Of a stretch of DNA of 64,000 nt, positions 7,901-15,268 are shown one piece after another (within the stretch, counting starts at the first letter, position 1; each line of letters begins with the position of its first letter). The notes below the pieces were generated by a model that saw only the letters and a list, made by a program, of their open reading frames with translations, ran no database searches and was not told where the DNA came from. This DNA is from Erwinia aphidicola (GTDB taxonomy: Bacteria; Pseudomonadota; Gammaproteobacteria; Enterobacterales; Enterobacteriaceae). The DNA is taken from the NCBI RefSeq assembly GCF_024169515.1, contig NZ_JAMKCQ010000001.1:4092001-4156000 (forward strand), given 5' to 3'. Position numbers and translations under genes: made by a program.

Positions 7901-10501
7901 CAGGTCCAGCACCACGGCCAGCACAGTGGGCAACAGCAGCACGATAGCCAGCACCGCAAGCCAGTACAGGGGGTTAGGTACCAGCAGGAAAGCGCAAAAC
8001 AGCAGCGTAAGAAATGCCGGAGCTGCCAGGCTGCGGCGTAGATTATCGAATAACTTCCAGCGTGACAGGGTGGTGAGAGGGTTAGGCTCGCGCGAACCAT
8101 CGGCCCGGGTCACGCGCAGCTTCAGCCAGTTGAGGAGCTGCCAGTCGCCGCGGATCCAGCGCGTGCGCCTGGCGACATCCGTCAGGTAGTTGACCGGGTA
8201 CTGCTCATACAGCAGCACCTCGCTCAGCAAGCCGGAGCGGGCGTAGCACCCCTCCAGCAGGTCATGGCTCAACACCAGATTTTCCGGGCCAATGTTGCAG
8301 GTTGCCTGCGCGAAAACATCCACATCATAGATCCCTTTACCGACAAACGTCCCTTCGCCAAACAGATCCTGATAAATATCCGAGGACATCATCGAGTAGG
8401 GATCGTTGCCCGGTACGCTGCTGCAGATCGCCGCGTAGCGCCCCTGACCGTGGCGCGGCATCTCTTCCGCCAGCCCCGGCTGTAAAATGCCATAGCCTTT
8501 CACCACCCGGCGTTGCTGCGCATCGTAAACCGGGTGGTTGAGCGGGTGGGCCATGGTCGCGACCAGCTTGTGTGCGGTGTCGCGCGGCAGCACCGTATCG
8601 CTGTCCAGCGTGATGACATATTTGATCGGCGCGGGTAGCGCTTTTTCATTGCCGGTAATAGAGGCGAACTGCGTGCCGGGCTGCCGCAGCCAGCTGTTGA
8701 GCATCGCCAGCTTGCCGCGTTTGCGTTCATAGCCCATCCAGACGCCCTGCTGGGGGTTCCACGTGGGGGAGCGGTGCAGCAGGTAGAAAAGGGGCGTTTC
8801 ACGCGCGTAGCGGCGGTTTAGATTTTGTAGTTGTGCGCTAGCCCACTTCAGCAAAGCGTCGTTCTCCGGCGTACTTTCAGACGGGGAATCGTGAAAATCG
8901 CTGAGCAGCGCAAAATAGAGGTTGGCGCTGGGATTACCGAGATAGCAGACCTCAAGGCTGCTGAGCAGCGCGTCAATCGATTGACGGCTGCTCAGCAGGC
9001 AGGGAATGGCTATCAGCGTACTGGCGGCAGGCGGGATGCCGCTGGCATAGTCCATGCGCGGCAGTGGCATCGGGGTGCGAAAACGCGTGGTCATTTCGCC
9101 CAGCAGCTGCAGCACCAGCTGGCTGATAACCAGCGCCAGCGGCAGAGCCAGCAGCCATAGCGTCCAGCTCATTCCGTGCTGCGCAGTGCGCTGCAGCACC
9201 GCGGCGCTAACGGCCATGGTCAGCAGGCTGAGGCTACCGAGCCAGGAGAGCAGCGGTACCTGATTGAACCGATGGCGCAGCTGGGTGACTCCGCTGGTAT
9301 TGGCCGTCAGCACTTTTTCCAGCACCTGGCGTTCATCGCCTATCAGATAGTGACCAATATGCTGCGGTGCCGAAGCGCCGCTGGCCGCCTGCGACAGCGC
9401 CAGCACCTGACGCGTGACGTCCAGCTCGCTGAAACGACTGTTGCGCGCCAGCCGCTCAATCACATGGCGGTAATGGTCGCGGGTATCAAAATGCATCTGG
9501 GGATAAATCGCGGCGGGATCCTGCCTGAGCAGCTGCTCCACCAGGCTGGCAGACTCGCAAAAATCTGCCCAGTCGGTTTCGCTCAGCAGGCGCAAACCGG
9601 CAATGCTGTTGCTGACCGAAAGCTGGCTGGTGGCCAGCTGCTGGTTGAAGCGGTTGATCATGACATCGGTCGTCATGCCACTTTCGGCCAGGCTCTGCTC
9701 GGCCCAGGTCAGCGGCAGCGCCAGTAAACTGCCGCGCCCCTGCAGCCTGCGCACCAGCTCGGCGACGAAAGCACTGCTCAACGGCGGGCGCGAGCGGGCC
9801 ATGTCGGCGATCACCAGCACCAGGTCAGCGGGGGTGGCCTCGGCGCAGGCAATCAATTTATTCACCCACGAGTCTGCCAGATTGCGTTCTTTTTGTGCCT
9901 GAGCGACCTCGCTGCTGATGCGGCGCAGGTTCTCAATCAGCGCCAGGCGCAGCATGCCGGGTAGCGCCCACAGCTCGCCCAGCGTCAGCGGCGTAACCCG
10001 CTGATAGGCCATAATATAGCCGGTTAAGCTGCCGACATCCCAGCGCCCGTCACCGTGAGCAATCGCTTCGGCGGCGATATCATAGATCCTGGGGCAGGAG
10101 TGCGGAGCTGAGAGCACGGGCAACCCTTTACCAAAATTCTTGGGTAAATGGTGGCGCACCATGCGGATCTGCTCCTCAATCAGATAGTAGTTATCCAGCA
10201 GCCATTCGCCCGCCGGGGCCATGCTGGCCTTCTCTGCGTCATTGAGTAAAAAGCAGTTGTGGGTAATCACCGCCTCGTTATTGCCCAGTCGTTTGAGCAA
10301 ATAGTACGGCTGAGTTTTTGGCGACAATCGGTGTGAGCGGGCGAGCTTTTGCCCGTAAAGCTCCATTTGCAGCGCAGAAAAAATTTCCGCCTTCAGGGGA
10401 GGGTCATTGGCAGGGGAGACGTCTGCCTGCAAGGGGTTATTTGATCTGCTGGCTAGGTTCGCAAACACGTTTGTCAGCCACGATTTAAAATTTATTTTCA
10501 T
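1907..10501 (-). CDS. Cyclic beta-1,2-glucan synthase-like giant membrane protein (NdvB/ChvB type)
   Basis: This is a 2864-residue protein with the full architecture of NdvB/ChvB. An N-terminal cytoplasmic region is followed by two or more hydrophobic segments near residues 415-470. A family GT84 glycosyltransferase domain follows, with the DSD motif (LDSDTVLP, near residue 634) and the RRTRWIRGDWQ block (near 780). More membrane helices follow near 820-1000, then a glucoamylase-like and carbohydrate-binding middle region. A C-terminal GH94 phosphorylase-type domain contains GDWNDGMN (near residue 2540). In rhizobia the enzyme primes, elongates, trims and cyclises UDP-glucose-derived beta-1,2-glucan for the periplasm. 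No NdvA/ChvA-type exporter gene is visible in this window. The gene is apparently monocistronic and shows no frame damage. Confidence 0.93.
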   Translation of the reverse strand: MKINFKSWLTNVFANLASRSNNPLQADVSPANDPPLKAEIFSALQMELYGQKLARSHRLSPKTQPYYLLKRLGNNEAVITHNCFLLNDAEKASMAPAGEWLLDNYYLIEEQIRMVRHHLPKNFGKGLPVLSAPHSCPRIYDIAAEAIAHGDGRWDVGSLTGYIMAYQRVTPLTLGELWALPGMLRLALIENLRRISSEVAQAQKERNLADSWVNKLIACAEATPADLVLVIADMARSRPPLSSAFVAELVRRLQGRGSLLALPLTWAEQSLAESGMTTDVMINRFNQQLATSQLSVSNSIAGLRLLSETDWADFCESASLVEQLLRQDPAAIYPQMHFDTRDHYRHVIERLARNSRFSELDVTRQVLALSQAASGASAPQHIGHYLIGDERQVLEKVLTANTSGVTQLRHRFNQVPLLSWLGSLSLLTMAVSAAVLQRTAQHGMSWTLWLLALPLALVISQLVLQLLGEMTTRFRTPMPLPRMDYASGIPPAASTLIAIPCLLSSRQSIDALLSSLEVCYLGNPSANLYFALLSDFHDSPSESTPENDALLKWASAQLQNLNRRYARETPLFYLLHRSPTWNPQQGVWMGYERKRGKLAMLNSWLRQPGTQFASITGNEKALPAPIKYVITLDSDTVLPRDTAHKLVATMAHPLNHPVYDAQQRRVVKGYGILQPGLAEEMPRHGQGRYAAICSSVPGNDPYSMMSSDIYQDLFGEGTFVGKGIYDVDVFAQATCNIGPENLVLSHDLLEGCYARSGLLSEVLLYEQYPVNYLTDVARRTRWIRGDWQLLNWLKLRVTRADGSREPNPLTTLSRWKLFDNLRRSLAAPAFLTLLFCAFLLVPNPLYWLAVLAIVLLLPTVLAVVLDLVMSNRPLLSRVSAVLKGTWLRLLRIGLNFITLPHEAGYSLHAIALTLWRLAITRRNLNQWVSADHSAVGNPASPLAFYRSMWLNVMTGLLLILLSALQAPALLSLALPVGLLWCLAPLLLCWLSRPAELSAPALSSDHQMLLRQSSREIWAFFETFTCADDNWLPPDNYQEQPHAMIAHRTSPTNIGLSLMANLTAMDFGYIPGTEVLRRVTLTLDTLDKMEHYRGHLFNWYDTLTLLPLNPRYVSSVDSGNMAGHLLTLSAGLGQLRHQPIIDIGQMLAGLKDTLAILETCWGAHAPTTLRLLQKHLVDAAQLSPALLQDELKTMCKLSARLEGMSQQENSEVSRWTRLLHAQLTRFCQVWSSLLGWLPPDWRAAGLPSLAWLSQADTLQPDSPPLSAIVQARMQLAIISELELRLNAHARMDFVFLYSDVNHQLSVGYHCDNSTLDHSHYDLFPSEIRLTTFLTIATNQLPLKSWYALGRLFTTIDNNTALMSWSGSMFEYLMPNLVMSIYPGSLLAAMSLSAVNGQIDWGKKRGVPWGISESGYYAFDVAQNYQYHAFGVPGLGLKRGLAEDMVIAPYATFLALMVSPQKACENLALLAKSGARGEYGFYEALDFTPSRQASGQRFAVVRSWMAHHQGMAFQAISHLLHNAPMTDRFMSVAAFQSGRLLLQERVPDAVELYSPRRHFEAQAGALLPVHYLPREFNDVNSPLPEVQLLSNAHYHLMLTHAGGGYSRWRDLALTRWHSDSTCDNSGPCCYIRDVESGERWNTTWQPLGAPADRYRASFTDAGVVFTRTQGTLEIKTQIVVSPEDDIELRRVTLLNRGRKARSVELTTYAEVVLAPAASDRAHPAFSNLFVQTELLTEDEAILCQRRPRSPDEVTPCLFHMMVVHGRTQQTASFETDRAIFLGRGNDTGNAAMSRYSGPLSNSAGAVLDPIMAVRQPLTLLPGQSVTVDIVYGVTESRALSIQLLEKYRDQPIADRVFELAWSHSQIALRQINANEDDAKLFNRLASAVLFPSPELRAGGEILSRNRRGQSGLWGWAISGDLPIVILSVTRAENTPLITTFVQAHQYLRMKGLSMDLVILNDGPGGYQQLLQNQIMSLVAAGAEASLIDKSGGIFVRDGQHLSPEDRLLLLSVARVVIDDRAGGLKEQLKLRMQPVTAAAQPLVIQTDLPANQHLQWQPETDDLLFFNGRGGFSPDGREYQILLDEQDPTPAPWSNVIANDTFGSVISEAGQAYSWFENAHEYRLTPWENDPVSDRSGEAFYLRDEESGHFWSPTALPARGQGLYLSRHGFGYSVFHHRETGLDSELTVLVAVDAPVKLAILTVSNNSGRIRKISAIGYVEWTLGETRSKSAMHIMTQPAGVAAGCGVLATNFYGSNGSERTSFFAVSGVHCSLTGDRRAFLGRNGTQRAPAALTQHMLSGTTGVGLDPCAAVQSATTLIDGDQRTFIFVLGTGQTPAEAEGLIARFISEGAARHELEIVHQHWHRLLDKITVTTPDPSVDLLVNGWLLYQTLSSRIMARSGYYQSGGAYGFRDQLQDTLALAHAAPERLRQQIVLCASRQYLAGDVQHWWHPPLGNGVRTRCSDDYLWLPLAMCHYVSVTGDSALLQQPVSYIESRPLRPEEESVYQQPTITPLEETLWQHGVKAIRHGLRFGPHGLPLMGAGDWNDGMNLVGIEGKGESVWLGFFLFTVLQRFAALADRIQQPDVALLCREQADLLQKNLHASGWDGKWYRRGYFDNGAPLGSQLSPACQIDAIAQSWAVLSGAGSADRCAQAMRSLDELLVDGDNGLIKLLTPPFDGLGPNPGYIQGYVPGVRENGGQYTHGAIWAVMAFAQMGNSERAWQLWSMINPVNHSLNADAVARYKVEPYVMAADVYSVAPHNGRGGWSWYTGSAGWAYRLLTESLLGITREGDKLSIRPLLPAAWPEVMIAYQHGSSHYRITVRRCDGESSLSLDGTPQPYGDIELIDDGREHRVDIQSGAQPSAEG

Positions 10502-10624
10502 AATTTTGCTCTTCAGGCGAAACAGACGCAGGGGAGCAGTGGTGAAAGAGGTAGAGAAACGTTTTTTGAAATGGGACGACGTTATAGTTTCAGCAGCTGC
10601 CGCAGCGAGAGGAGTCGTTAAGAA

Positions 10625-10789
10625 TTAATGGGGTACGACAAAAAGCGATTTACAGGAGGGGCAGAGTAAGGTCTGATTCTGCCTGATTTTACTCGCCGCA
10701 TGGGACGACTTATGCCCGCAAATGGGACAAATCGCTGTGGTGGTCGTGGCTTTATTTATGCGTTTCAACGCATCATCTAAAAAAGACAT
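10625..10789 (-). CDS. Small zinc-ribbon protein (YnfU-like), 54 aa
   Basis: This short gene encodes 54 residues with two CPxC knuckles, CPICGH near residue 21 and CPSCKS near residue 43, separated by a basic SHAASKIRQNQTLLC linker. That is a typical zinc-ribbon arrangement, similar in layout to the small YnfU-family zinc proteins of enterobacteria, though this comparison is from memory. A strong ribosome-binding site (GGAGG, 9 bases before the ATG) supports translation. It lies between the glucan synthase start and another small gene on the same strand. Function unknown; nucleic-acid binding would be a guess. Confidence 0.7.
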   Translation of the reverse strand: MSFLDDALKRINKATTTTAICPICGHKSSHAASKIRQNQTLLCPSCKSLFVVPH

Positions 10790-10822
10790 GGAATTGTTCC
10801 TCCGTCGCGTTTATCGTCGCCT

Positions 10823-11086
10823 TTATTTTCTGATGTTCAGAATGCTCTTTAATGACTTTCTATACTCTTTAGTCCAGCCGTTATAAATTTCAGTTAGCGA
10901 CTCCAGATCGGTCCCTGCCGCCACATGGCGAATAAACAGTCTTGCCTCGCTCTCATTGCGATCGTAGACATAAAGGTTGGCCCATGAATCCACCATCCCT
11001 TTTTTCCCATCGACGACAATCTTAGCGTGGTCGAAATTAATCAATGGCCATTGTGCTAACTGCGAGAAAAAATGTTTCTTTTCCAT
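10823..11086 (-). CDS. Hypothetical protein, 87 aa
   Basis: This is a small soluble protein without recognised motifs: an aromatic and charged N-terminus (MEKKHFFSQLAQWP), a central stretch reading VDSWANLYVYDRNESEARLF, and a lysine-rich C-terminus (EYRKSLKSILNIRK). A purine-rich GGTGG stretch precedes the ATG. It is followed 33 bases later by the zinc-ribbon gene on the same strand, so the two may be co-transcribed. I do not recognise a family. Confidence 0.6.
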   Translation of the reverse strand: MEKKHFFSQLAQWPLINFDHAKIVVDGKKGMVDSWANLYVYDRNESEARLFIRHVAAGTDLESLTEIYNGWTKEYRKSLKSILNIRK

Positions 11087-11214
11087 AAGCCACCGTTAAT
11101 TATGTCGATATTAAGAAAGGCACGGGAAAGGTTATTTATTGTGCATAGCGACTATATACCTAACCATTGACACTGTCCTGCGTGGGGTCACCAGTTTACT
11201 AATAACCTCTGCAG

Positions 11215-11244
11215 ACGAGGTAGATTCTGTCATTACCTCGTTTT
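11215..11244 (+). other. Hairpin with T-run in the uvsE upstream region
   Basis: The arms ACGAGGTA (11215-11222) and TACCTCGT (11234-11241) are exactly complementary, with an 11-base loop and a following TTTT. On the plus strand this looks like a weak intrinsic terminator. No plus-strand gene precedes it, so it may be a leader structure of uvsE or a relic. Regulatory role not established. Confidence 0.35.
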
Positions 11245-11351
11245 AACCATGCTAAAGCTGCGGATTCAGCACAACTGCGAGGCCATAACCTGGCTGCCGT
11301 GCAAAATTCTAATCGGTTGATACACTTACAGGAAACGAACCGGGAGGAATA

Positions 11352-12329
11352 ATGAAATTAGGCTTTGCCTGCAAATACCTTAATGCTGACTTACAGCAGC
11401 CGTACCCTTTTAAATCACCCACGCGCAAGCGTTTTCTTAGCCTGGATCAGGACAAGCGCCGTGAGCTGCTGCTGACGTGTGCCAGCCACAACCTGTCGCA
11501 GCTGGCGCACATATTTAGCGAGCTGGCGCAACTGCCGCATCAGTTAAGAATGATGCGTATCGGCAGCGATCTGCTGCCGCTGTTTACCGTTCCCGAAGCG
11601 CAGGAGCCGTACCAAAGCCTGCTGCCTGACTTATTGCCTCTGTTCGCGCACGCCGGTGCGCTGGCAAAAAAAGCGGATATCAGGCTGTCGTTTCATCCGG
11701 GCCAGTATACGGTTCTGGCTTCGGAAACGCCGGAGGTGGTGGACAGGGCGCTGGTGGACATTGAGTATCATGCGCTGTGCGCCAGATTGCTGGGTTATGG
11801 CCGTGAGTTTCAGGATTTCAAGATCAATATCCATATGAACGGGCGCGCCGGTTTTGCCGGGTTCAAAGCCGCCTTTGAGCGGCTCAGCCCGGAAGCCAGG
11901 CTGATGCTGACGGTGGAAAATGATGAGGTTTCCTGCTCGCTGGATGATGTTTTGCAGGCCAGAGATCTCTGCCCGATCGTGTTAGATATCCACCATCACT
12001 GGGTGAAGGAGAATCAGTTTATACAGCCCAACGATGCGCGCATCGCACTGGTCAAAGAGTCCTGGCGCGGGGTACGGCCGGTGCTGCACTACTCGATTTC
12101 TCAGGAGGGATTGATTCCCGAGCAGGGGTTCCCCGATCAGGAGTCGCTGGGGCTGTCAAAAATGAAGCTGCGGGCGCATTCAGACTACTACTTTAACGAC
12201 ACCCTGAACGACTGGGCATTGTCGTTTCGCGATTTCGATATTATGTGCGAAGTGAAAATGAAAAATATCGCCAGCGCAAAGCTGTTGCGGGTCGGGCATG
12301 CCCGACCCCTACGGGTAAATAGCGTTTAA
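11352..12329 (+). CDS. uvsE: UV DNA damage endonuclease UvsE
   Basis: This 325-residue protein belongs to the UvsE/UVDE family, which nicks DNA 5' to UV photoproducts and other lesions to start an alternative excision pathway. The metal-site pattern is complete: His in FHPGQY, His in NIHMNG, Glu in VENDE, His in DIHHHW, His in LHYSIS and Glu in MCEVKMKN. It starts with MKLGFACKYLN after a strong GGAGG site. The final ~12 residues (RVGHARPLRVNSV) are encoded by a 20-bp perfect palindrome of the window-wide repeat family, so the C-terminus appears to have been extended by repeat insertion. Its stop overlaps the convergent flavin reductase stop. Confidence 0.93.
   Translation: MKLGFACKYLNADLQQPYPFKSPTRKRFLSLDQDKRRELLLTCASHNLSQLAHIFSELAQLPHQLRMMRIGSDLLPLFTVPEAQEPYQSLLPDLLPLFAHAGALAKKADIRLSFHPGQYTVLASETPEVVDRALVDIEYHALCARLLGYGREFQDFKINIHMNGRAGFAGFKAAFERLSPEARLMLTVENDEVSCSLDDVLQARDLCPIVLDIHHHWVKENQFIQPNDARIALVKESWRGVRPVLHYSISQEGLIPEQGFPDQESLGLSKMKLRAHSDYYFNDTLNDWALSFRDFDIMCEVKMKNIASAKLLRVGHARPLRVNSV
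12289..12312. repeat. 20-bp perfect GCATGC-core palindrome inside the uvsE 3' end
   Basis: The palindrome is GGGTCGGGC joined directly to ATGCCCGACCC at 12289-12308, followed by the family edge CTAC and a GGG run. It lies within the last codons of uvsE and just before the convergent gene. It matches the element at 61996-62015 base for base in its core. Confidence 0.9.
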
Positions 12330-12982
12330 TCGTGACGTTCGCGCGCTTCCCACTCGTCAGGCGTGAGGGTTTTGATATCAAACTGATCGCGGGTGCGGGT
12401 GTAGGTGTGCCCGCCCATGCGGCCCACGGCGTCCATCAACTGCTGGTCGATGTGCAGGTTCTCCAGGTTGACCGCGTCACTACGCACGTAGACACCAAGC
12501 ACTTCGCCAAGGATGATTTCGCGCGCCGGGCCAACCTGTAACGTAGTGTGGCGGCGGCACTCCAGGGCGGCAGGGGCCGAGAGAATACGCGGGCTGCGCA
12601 CCCTCTTGCCCGCAGTGGTTTCTAGCCCGGCGAGGCTCATTTCATCCACTTCCGGGCCGAATTTAATCGCGCAGACCTCCATCTGCTCAACCAGCGCATC
12701 GTCAACGATATGCACGGTAAACTCCCCGGTTTCGCGGATATTACGCGCGGTATCCTTAAAGCGCATATCGGCGTAGTTTTCCACACCAATCGCCACAATC
12801 GCCGGATCGTGGGTCAGCACGTTAAAAAAGCTGAATGGGCCGGCGTTGGGCTGGCCTTCCTTGCTCAGCGTGGTGACCAGCGCGATAGGGCGCGGGATCA
12901 CAGTGCCGATCAGTAGCTTGTAGCGGTCGCGCTCCCCCAGCTCGGCAAAGTCAAAATAGGTATGCCCTGGCATCGTTTTCAT
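12326..12982 (-). CDS. Flavin reductase-like domain protein (FMN-binding split barrel)
   Basis: This is a 218-residue protein of the flavin-reductase-like split-barrel superfamily, with the typical YKLLIGTVIPRPIALVTTLS start, GPFSFFNVLTHDPAIVAIGV, and a KDTARNIRETGEFTVHIV block. Such proteins reduce FMN for a partner monooxygenase or oxidise small substrates; the partner here is not obvious. The start at 12982 (MKTMPGHTYF) is preferred because it lies one base after the stop of the upstream hydrolase gene, which implies coupled translation. It is the last gene of the ABC transporter/hydrolase operon. Confidence 0.85.
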   Translation of the reverse strand: MKTMPGHTYFDFAELGERDRYKLLIGTVIPRPIALVTTLSKEGQPNAGPFSFFNVLTHDPAIVAIGVENYADMRFKDTARNIRETGEFTVHIVDDALVEQMEVCAIKFGPEVDEMSLAGLETTAGKRVRSPRILSAPAALECRRHTTLQVGPAREIILGEVLGVYVRSDAVNLENLHIDQQLMDAVGRMGGHTYTRTRDQFDIKTLTPDEWEARERHD

Positions 12983-12983
12983 C

Positions 12984-14408
12984 TCAGGCTCCGGCGGCAA
13001 TGCGGTGAGTTTCCAGCGGGGTGTGGCGGCTGAGGTTTTCAAAGCCATCCTGCGTCACCACGTACATATCGCCAATATTGCAGCCCGCCGACAGCGGCTC
13101 CAGCCACTGGGTATGCATCACAAAGACCATGCCTTCCTCCAGACGATCGTAGTTGTGCGAGGAGATGTTAAAGCTGTTCTGACCGCCCGCCATGCCAACG
13201 GAATGGCCGAGGTTCGGGTTATGTGGCCCGTGCGTGGCCGGGTAGACGTGCATCAGCTTACGGCCCTGCGCTTCGTAGTCCGCATCCGGCACGTACTGCT
13301 GCGGGATCAGCCTGGCCGAACCGTCAGGCATTGGCGACCAGTTGTACGGCATGGTGCGCGCCTCCGGGGAGGCCAGCAACCCGGCTTCAATCATTGGCGC
13401 AAAAGCGGCGTTATTGATATCGCGCATCAGCGCGCCGGGCTTAATCAGCTTCTCAGCATTTTTCACCCCTGCAGTACAGGCATCCAGCACCAACTGCTGG
13501 CGCCCGGTGATCTCGCCGACGGCGATCATGCGTGCGGTCTGCGCAGTATAACCCCGCCAGGTGACGTTGGAGATATACAGGTTGATCAGGTCGCCCGGGC
13601 GCACCACGTGGCCGTAAGGTTTGCCGCAGTGAGTGCCAAACTGGTTAATGCCAATCTGGTAGCCGTCGCCGGTTTCGCCGCCAAACGCCATCTGCGCCGC
13701 GGTGAAAGCAGCAAAGATTTCGTAATCGGTAACGCCCGGTTTGGCCACGTGCCAGGCGGCCTGTGTGCCGATACCGATCAGCTGCGCGGCGGCGCGGAAC
13801 ATCTCAATTTCGCGCGGGGAGCGCACCTTCTGCAGGCGATCGAGGATGGCGTTATCGGCAATAAATTTGCTGCCCGGCAGCATCGACTCCACGGCAGCCC
13901 AGAAGGTCAATGAAGTGCGGTCGCCGATTTTTCCGATCTGCGCTTTTGCCAGACCAAGATCGCTCAGCAGCTGCGCGCACTTCTCGGCAGTTTTCATCAC
14001 CGAGTCACCCGGGCGGTCGGCGTATTCACGTCCGATCGGACCAATCTGCCAAATCTCGTCAACCAGCAGCGGCTCGCCGCCCGGAGGCAGCAGCACCGAC
14101 TGAGTGAAGAAGGAGAGCAGCACCAGCGCTTTGTCAGCATCGGTCGGGATAATCAGCACGCCTTCGCGCATCCAGTCACAGATATAGCGCAGATAGTGAT
14201 TCGAGGCGTGGAACCAGCCCACGCTGCCGGCATGAACGATAATCGCATCATGCCCGGCTTCCACCGCCTGACGGCGGATTTTGCGCAGGCGCTCTTCAAA
14301 TTCTTCCAGCGGCAGCGGCAGTGGAGCAGAGAAGTCGAAATCTGGCTGGAAGTCCGCCAGCAGGGCGCCGATGCGATAGCCTGGTGCCTGAGTCGCACGA
14401 GTATTCAT
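12984..14408 (-). CDS. Creatinase-like M24 pita-bread hydrolase lacking most metal ligands
   Basis: This 474-residue protein has a creatinase-type N-terminal domain and a C-terminal M24 pita-bread fold. The conserved active-site His is in NLGHSVGMAG. The usual five metal ligands are largely replaced: the segment GDLINLYISNVTWRGYTAQTAR lacks both Asp ligands, EEGMVFVMHTQ has His where Glu is expected, and CNIGDMYVV lacks the last Glu. This fits metal-independent C-N hydrolases such as creatinase rather than aminopeptidase P. The start at 14408 gives 6-base spacing from AAGGA; an in-frame ATG at 14414 has none. Its operon context suggests it cleaves a compound imported by the adjacent ABC transporter. 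The substrate is unknown. Confidence 0.8.
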   Translation of the reverse strand: MNTRATQAPGYRIGALLADFQPDFDFSAPLPLPLEEFEERLRKIRRQAVEAGHDAIIVHAGSVGWFHASNHYLRYICDWMREGVLIIPTDADKALVLLSFFTQSVLLPPGGEPLLVDEIWQIGPIGREYADRPGDSVMKTAEKCAQLLSDLGLAKAQIGKIGDRTSLTFWAAVESMLPGSKFIADNAILDRLQKVRSPREIEMFRAAAQLIGIGTQAAWHVAKPGVTDYEIFAAFTAAQMAFGGETGDGYQIGINQFGTHCGKPYGHVVRPGDLINLYISNVTWRGYTAQTARMIAVGEITGRQQLVLDACTAGVKNAEKLIKPGALMRDINNAAFAPMIEAGLLASPEARTMPYNWSPMPDGSARLIPQQYVPDADYEAQGRKLMHVYPATHGPHNPNLGHSVGMAGGQNSFNISSHNYDRLEEGMVFVMHTQWLEPLSAGCNIGDMYVVTQDGFENLSRHTPLETHRIAAGA

Positions 14409-14437
14409 AGTCATTCCTTGTCTTTCTATTCAGAGAG

Positions 14438-15268
14438 TTAAGATGCCTGCGGGCGCGGGGCCAGCACACGCCGGGCGACCAGCATGCCGAGCAGGGTTAG
14501 TGCAATCAAAATGCCGGAGATCGCCGCGACGCGCACGTCGAGGGACTCCTCAATCATCGCAAACATGCGCAGCGGCAGCACCGTGGTGCTGGCATCGGCG
14601 AGGAACAGGGACACGGTGACGTTATCCAGCGACTGGATAAACACCAGGAACGCCCCCGCCATTATGCCGGGCATCAGTAATGGTAATGTGACGCGGCGCA
14701 GGGTCATAAACCAGCTGGCCCCCATAGTGGTTGAGGCTTCCGCCAGCGACGGGTTAATCCCCTGCGCCACCACCGACGCGGCGCGGTACATCAGCGGGCC
14801 AAACACCACCACGTGGCCGACCACGTTCAGCCAAAGCGAAGGCGGGAAGCCGATAAAGTTGGCGACAATCAGCGCCGCCAGGCCATACACCAGGCTCGGC
14901 AGCACCAGCGGGGCCAGCAGCAGCGGCTCGATGGTGCTGACGCTGCGGCGCTTCATGCGCGTCATACCGATGGTGGCAGGCACGGCAAACAGCAGGGCGC
15001 CCAGTACCGCCAGCGCGGCGATTTTGAACGAGTTCCAGGCGGCAATATGCTCGGTCGCCGAGCGCACCGGGTCGAGCAGCGCCTCATACCAGCGCAGCGA
15101 GAAGCCCTGCGGCGGATATTTCAGCGTCTGTCCGGAGGTGAACGACATCATCACCGCGATGACGATCGGCGCCACCAGGTAGATCACACACAGCGTGCCG
15201 AAGCCATAAACGAACAGCTTGTACAGCAGGCCTGGAATCGGGTTTTCACGATGATTAGACATGGCCAT
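14438..15268 (-). CDS. ABC transporter permease, PotC-like
   Basis: This 276-residue inner-membrane permease has about six hydrophobic segments and the EAA-loop signature near residue 180 (INPSLAEASTTMGASWFMTLRRVTLPLL), typical of the spermidine/putrescine (PotC) class. It would pair with the neighbouring PotB-like permease. It overlaps that gene's 3' end by 14 bases, indicating translational coupling. GGAGG lies 4 bases before this ATG; the in-frame ATG at 15262 (spacing 10) is an equally possible start. Substrate unknown. Confidence 0.88.
   Translation of the reverse strand: MAMSNHRENPIPGLLYKLFVYGFGTLCVIYLVAPIVIAVMMSFTSGQTLKYPPQGFSLRWYEALLDPVRSATEHIAAWNSFKIAALAVLGALLFAVPATIGMTRMKRRSVSTIEPLLLAPLVLPSLVYGLAALIVANFIGFPPSLWLNVVGHVVVFGPLMYRAASVVAQGINPSLAEASTTMGASWFMTLRRVTLPLLMPGIMAGAFLVFIQSLDNVTVSLFLADASTTVLPLRMFAMIEESLDVRVAAISGILIALTLLGMLVARRVLAPRPQAS

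Noticed and set aside
13005-13913. A 302-codon plus-strand open frame opposite the M24-like gene
   Set aside because: It is antisense to a conserved protein with correct motifs and has no ribosome-binding site.
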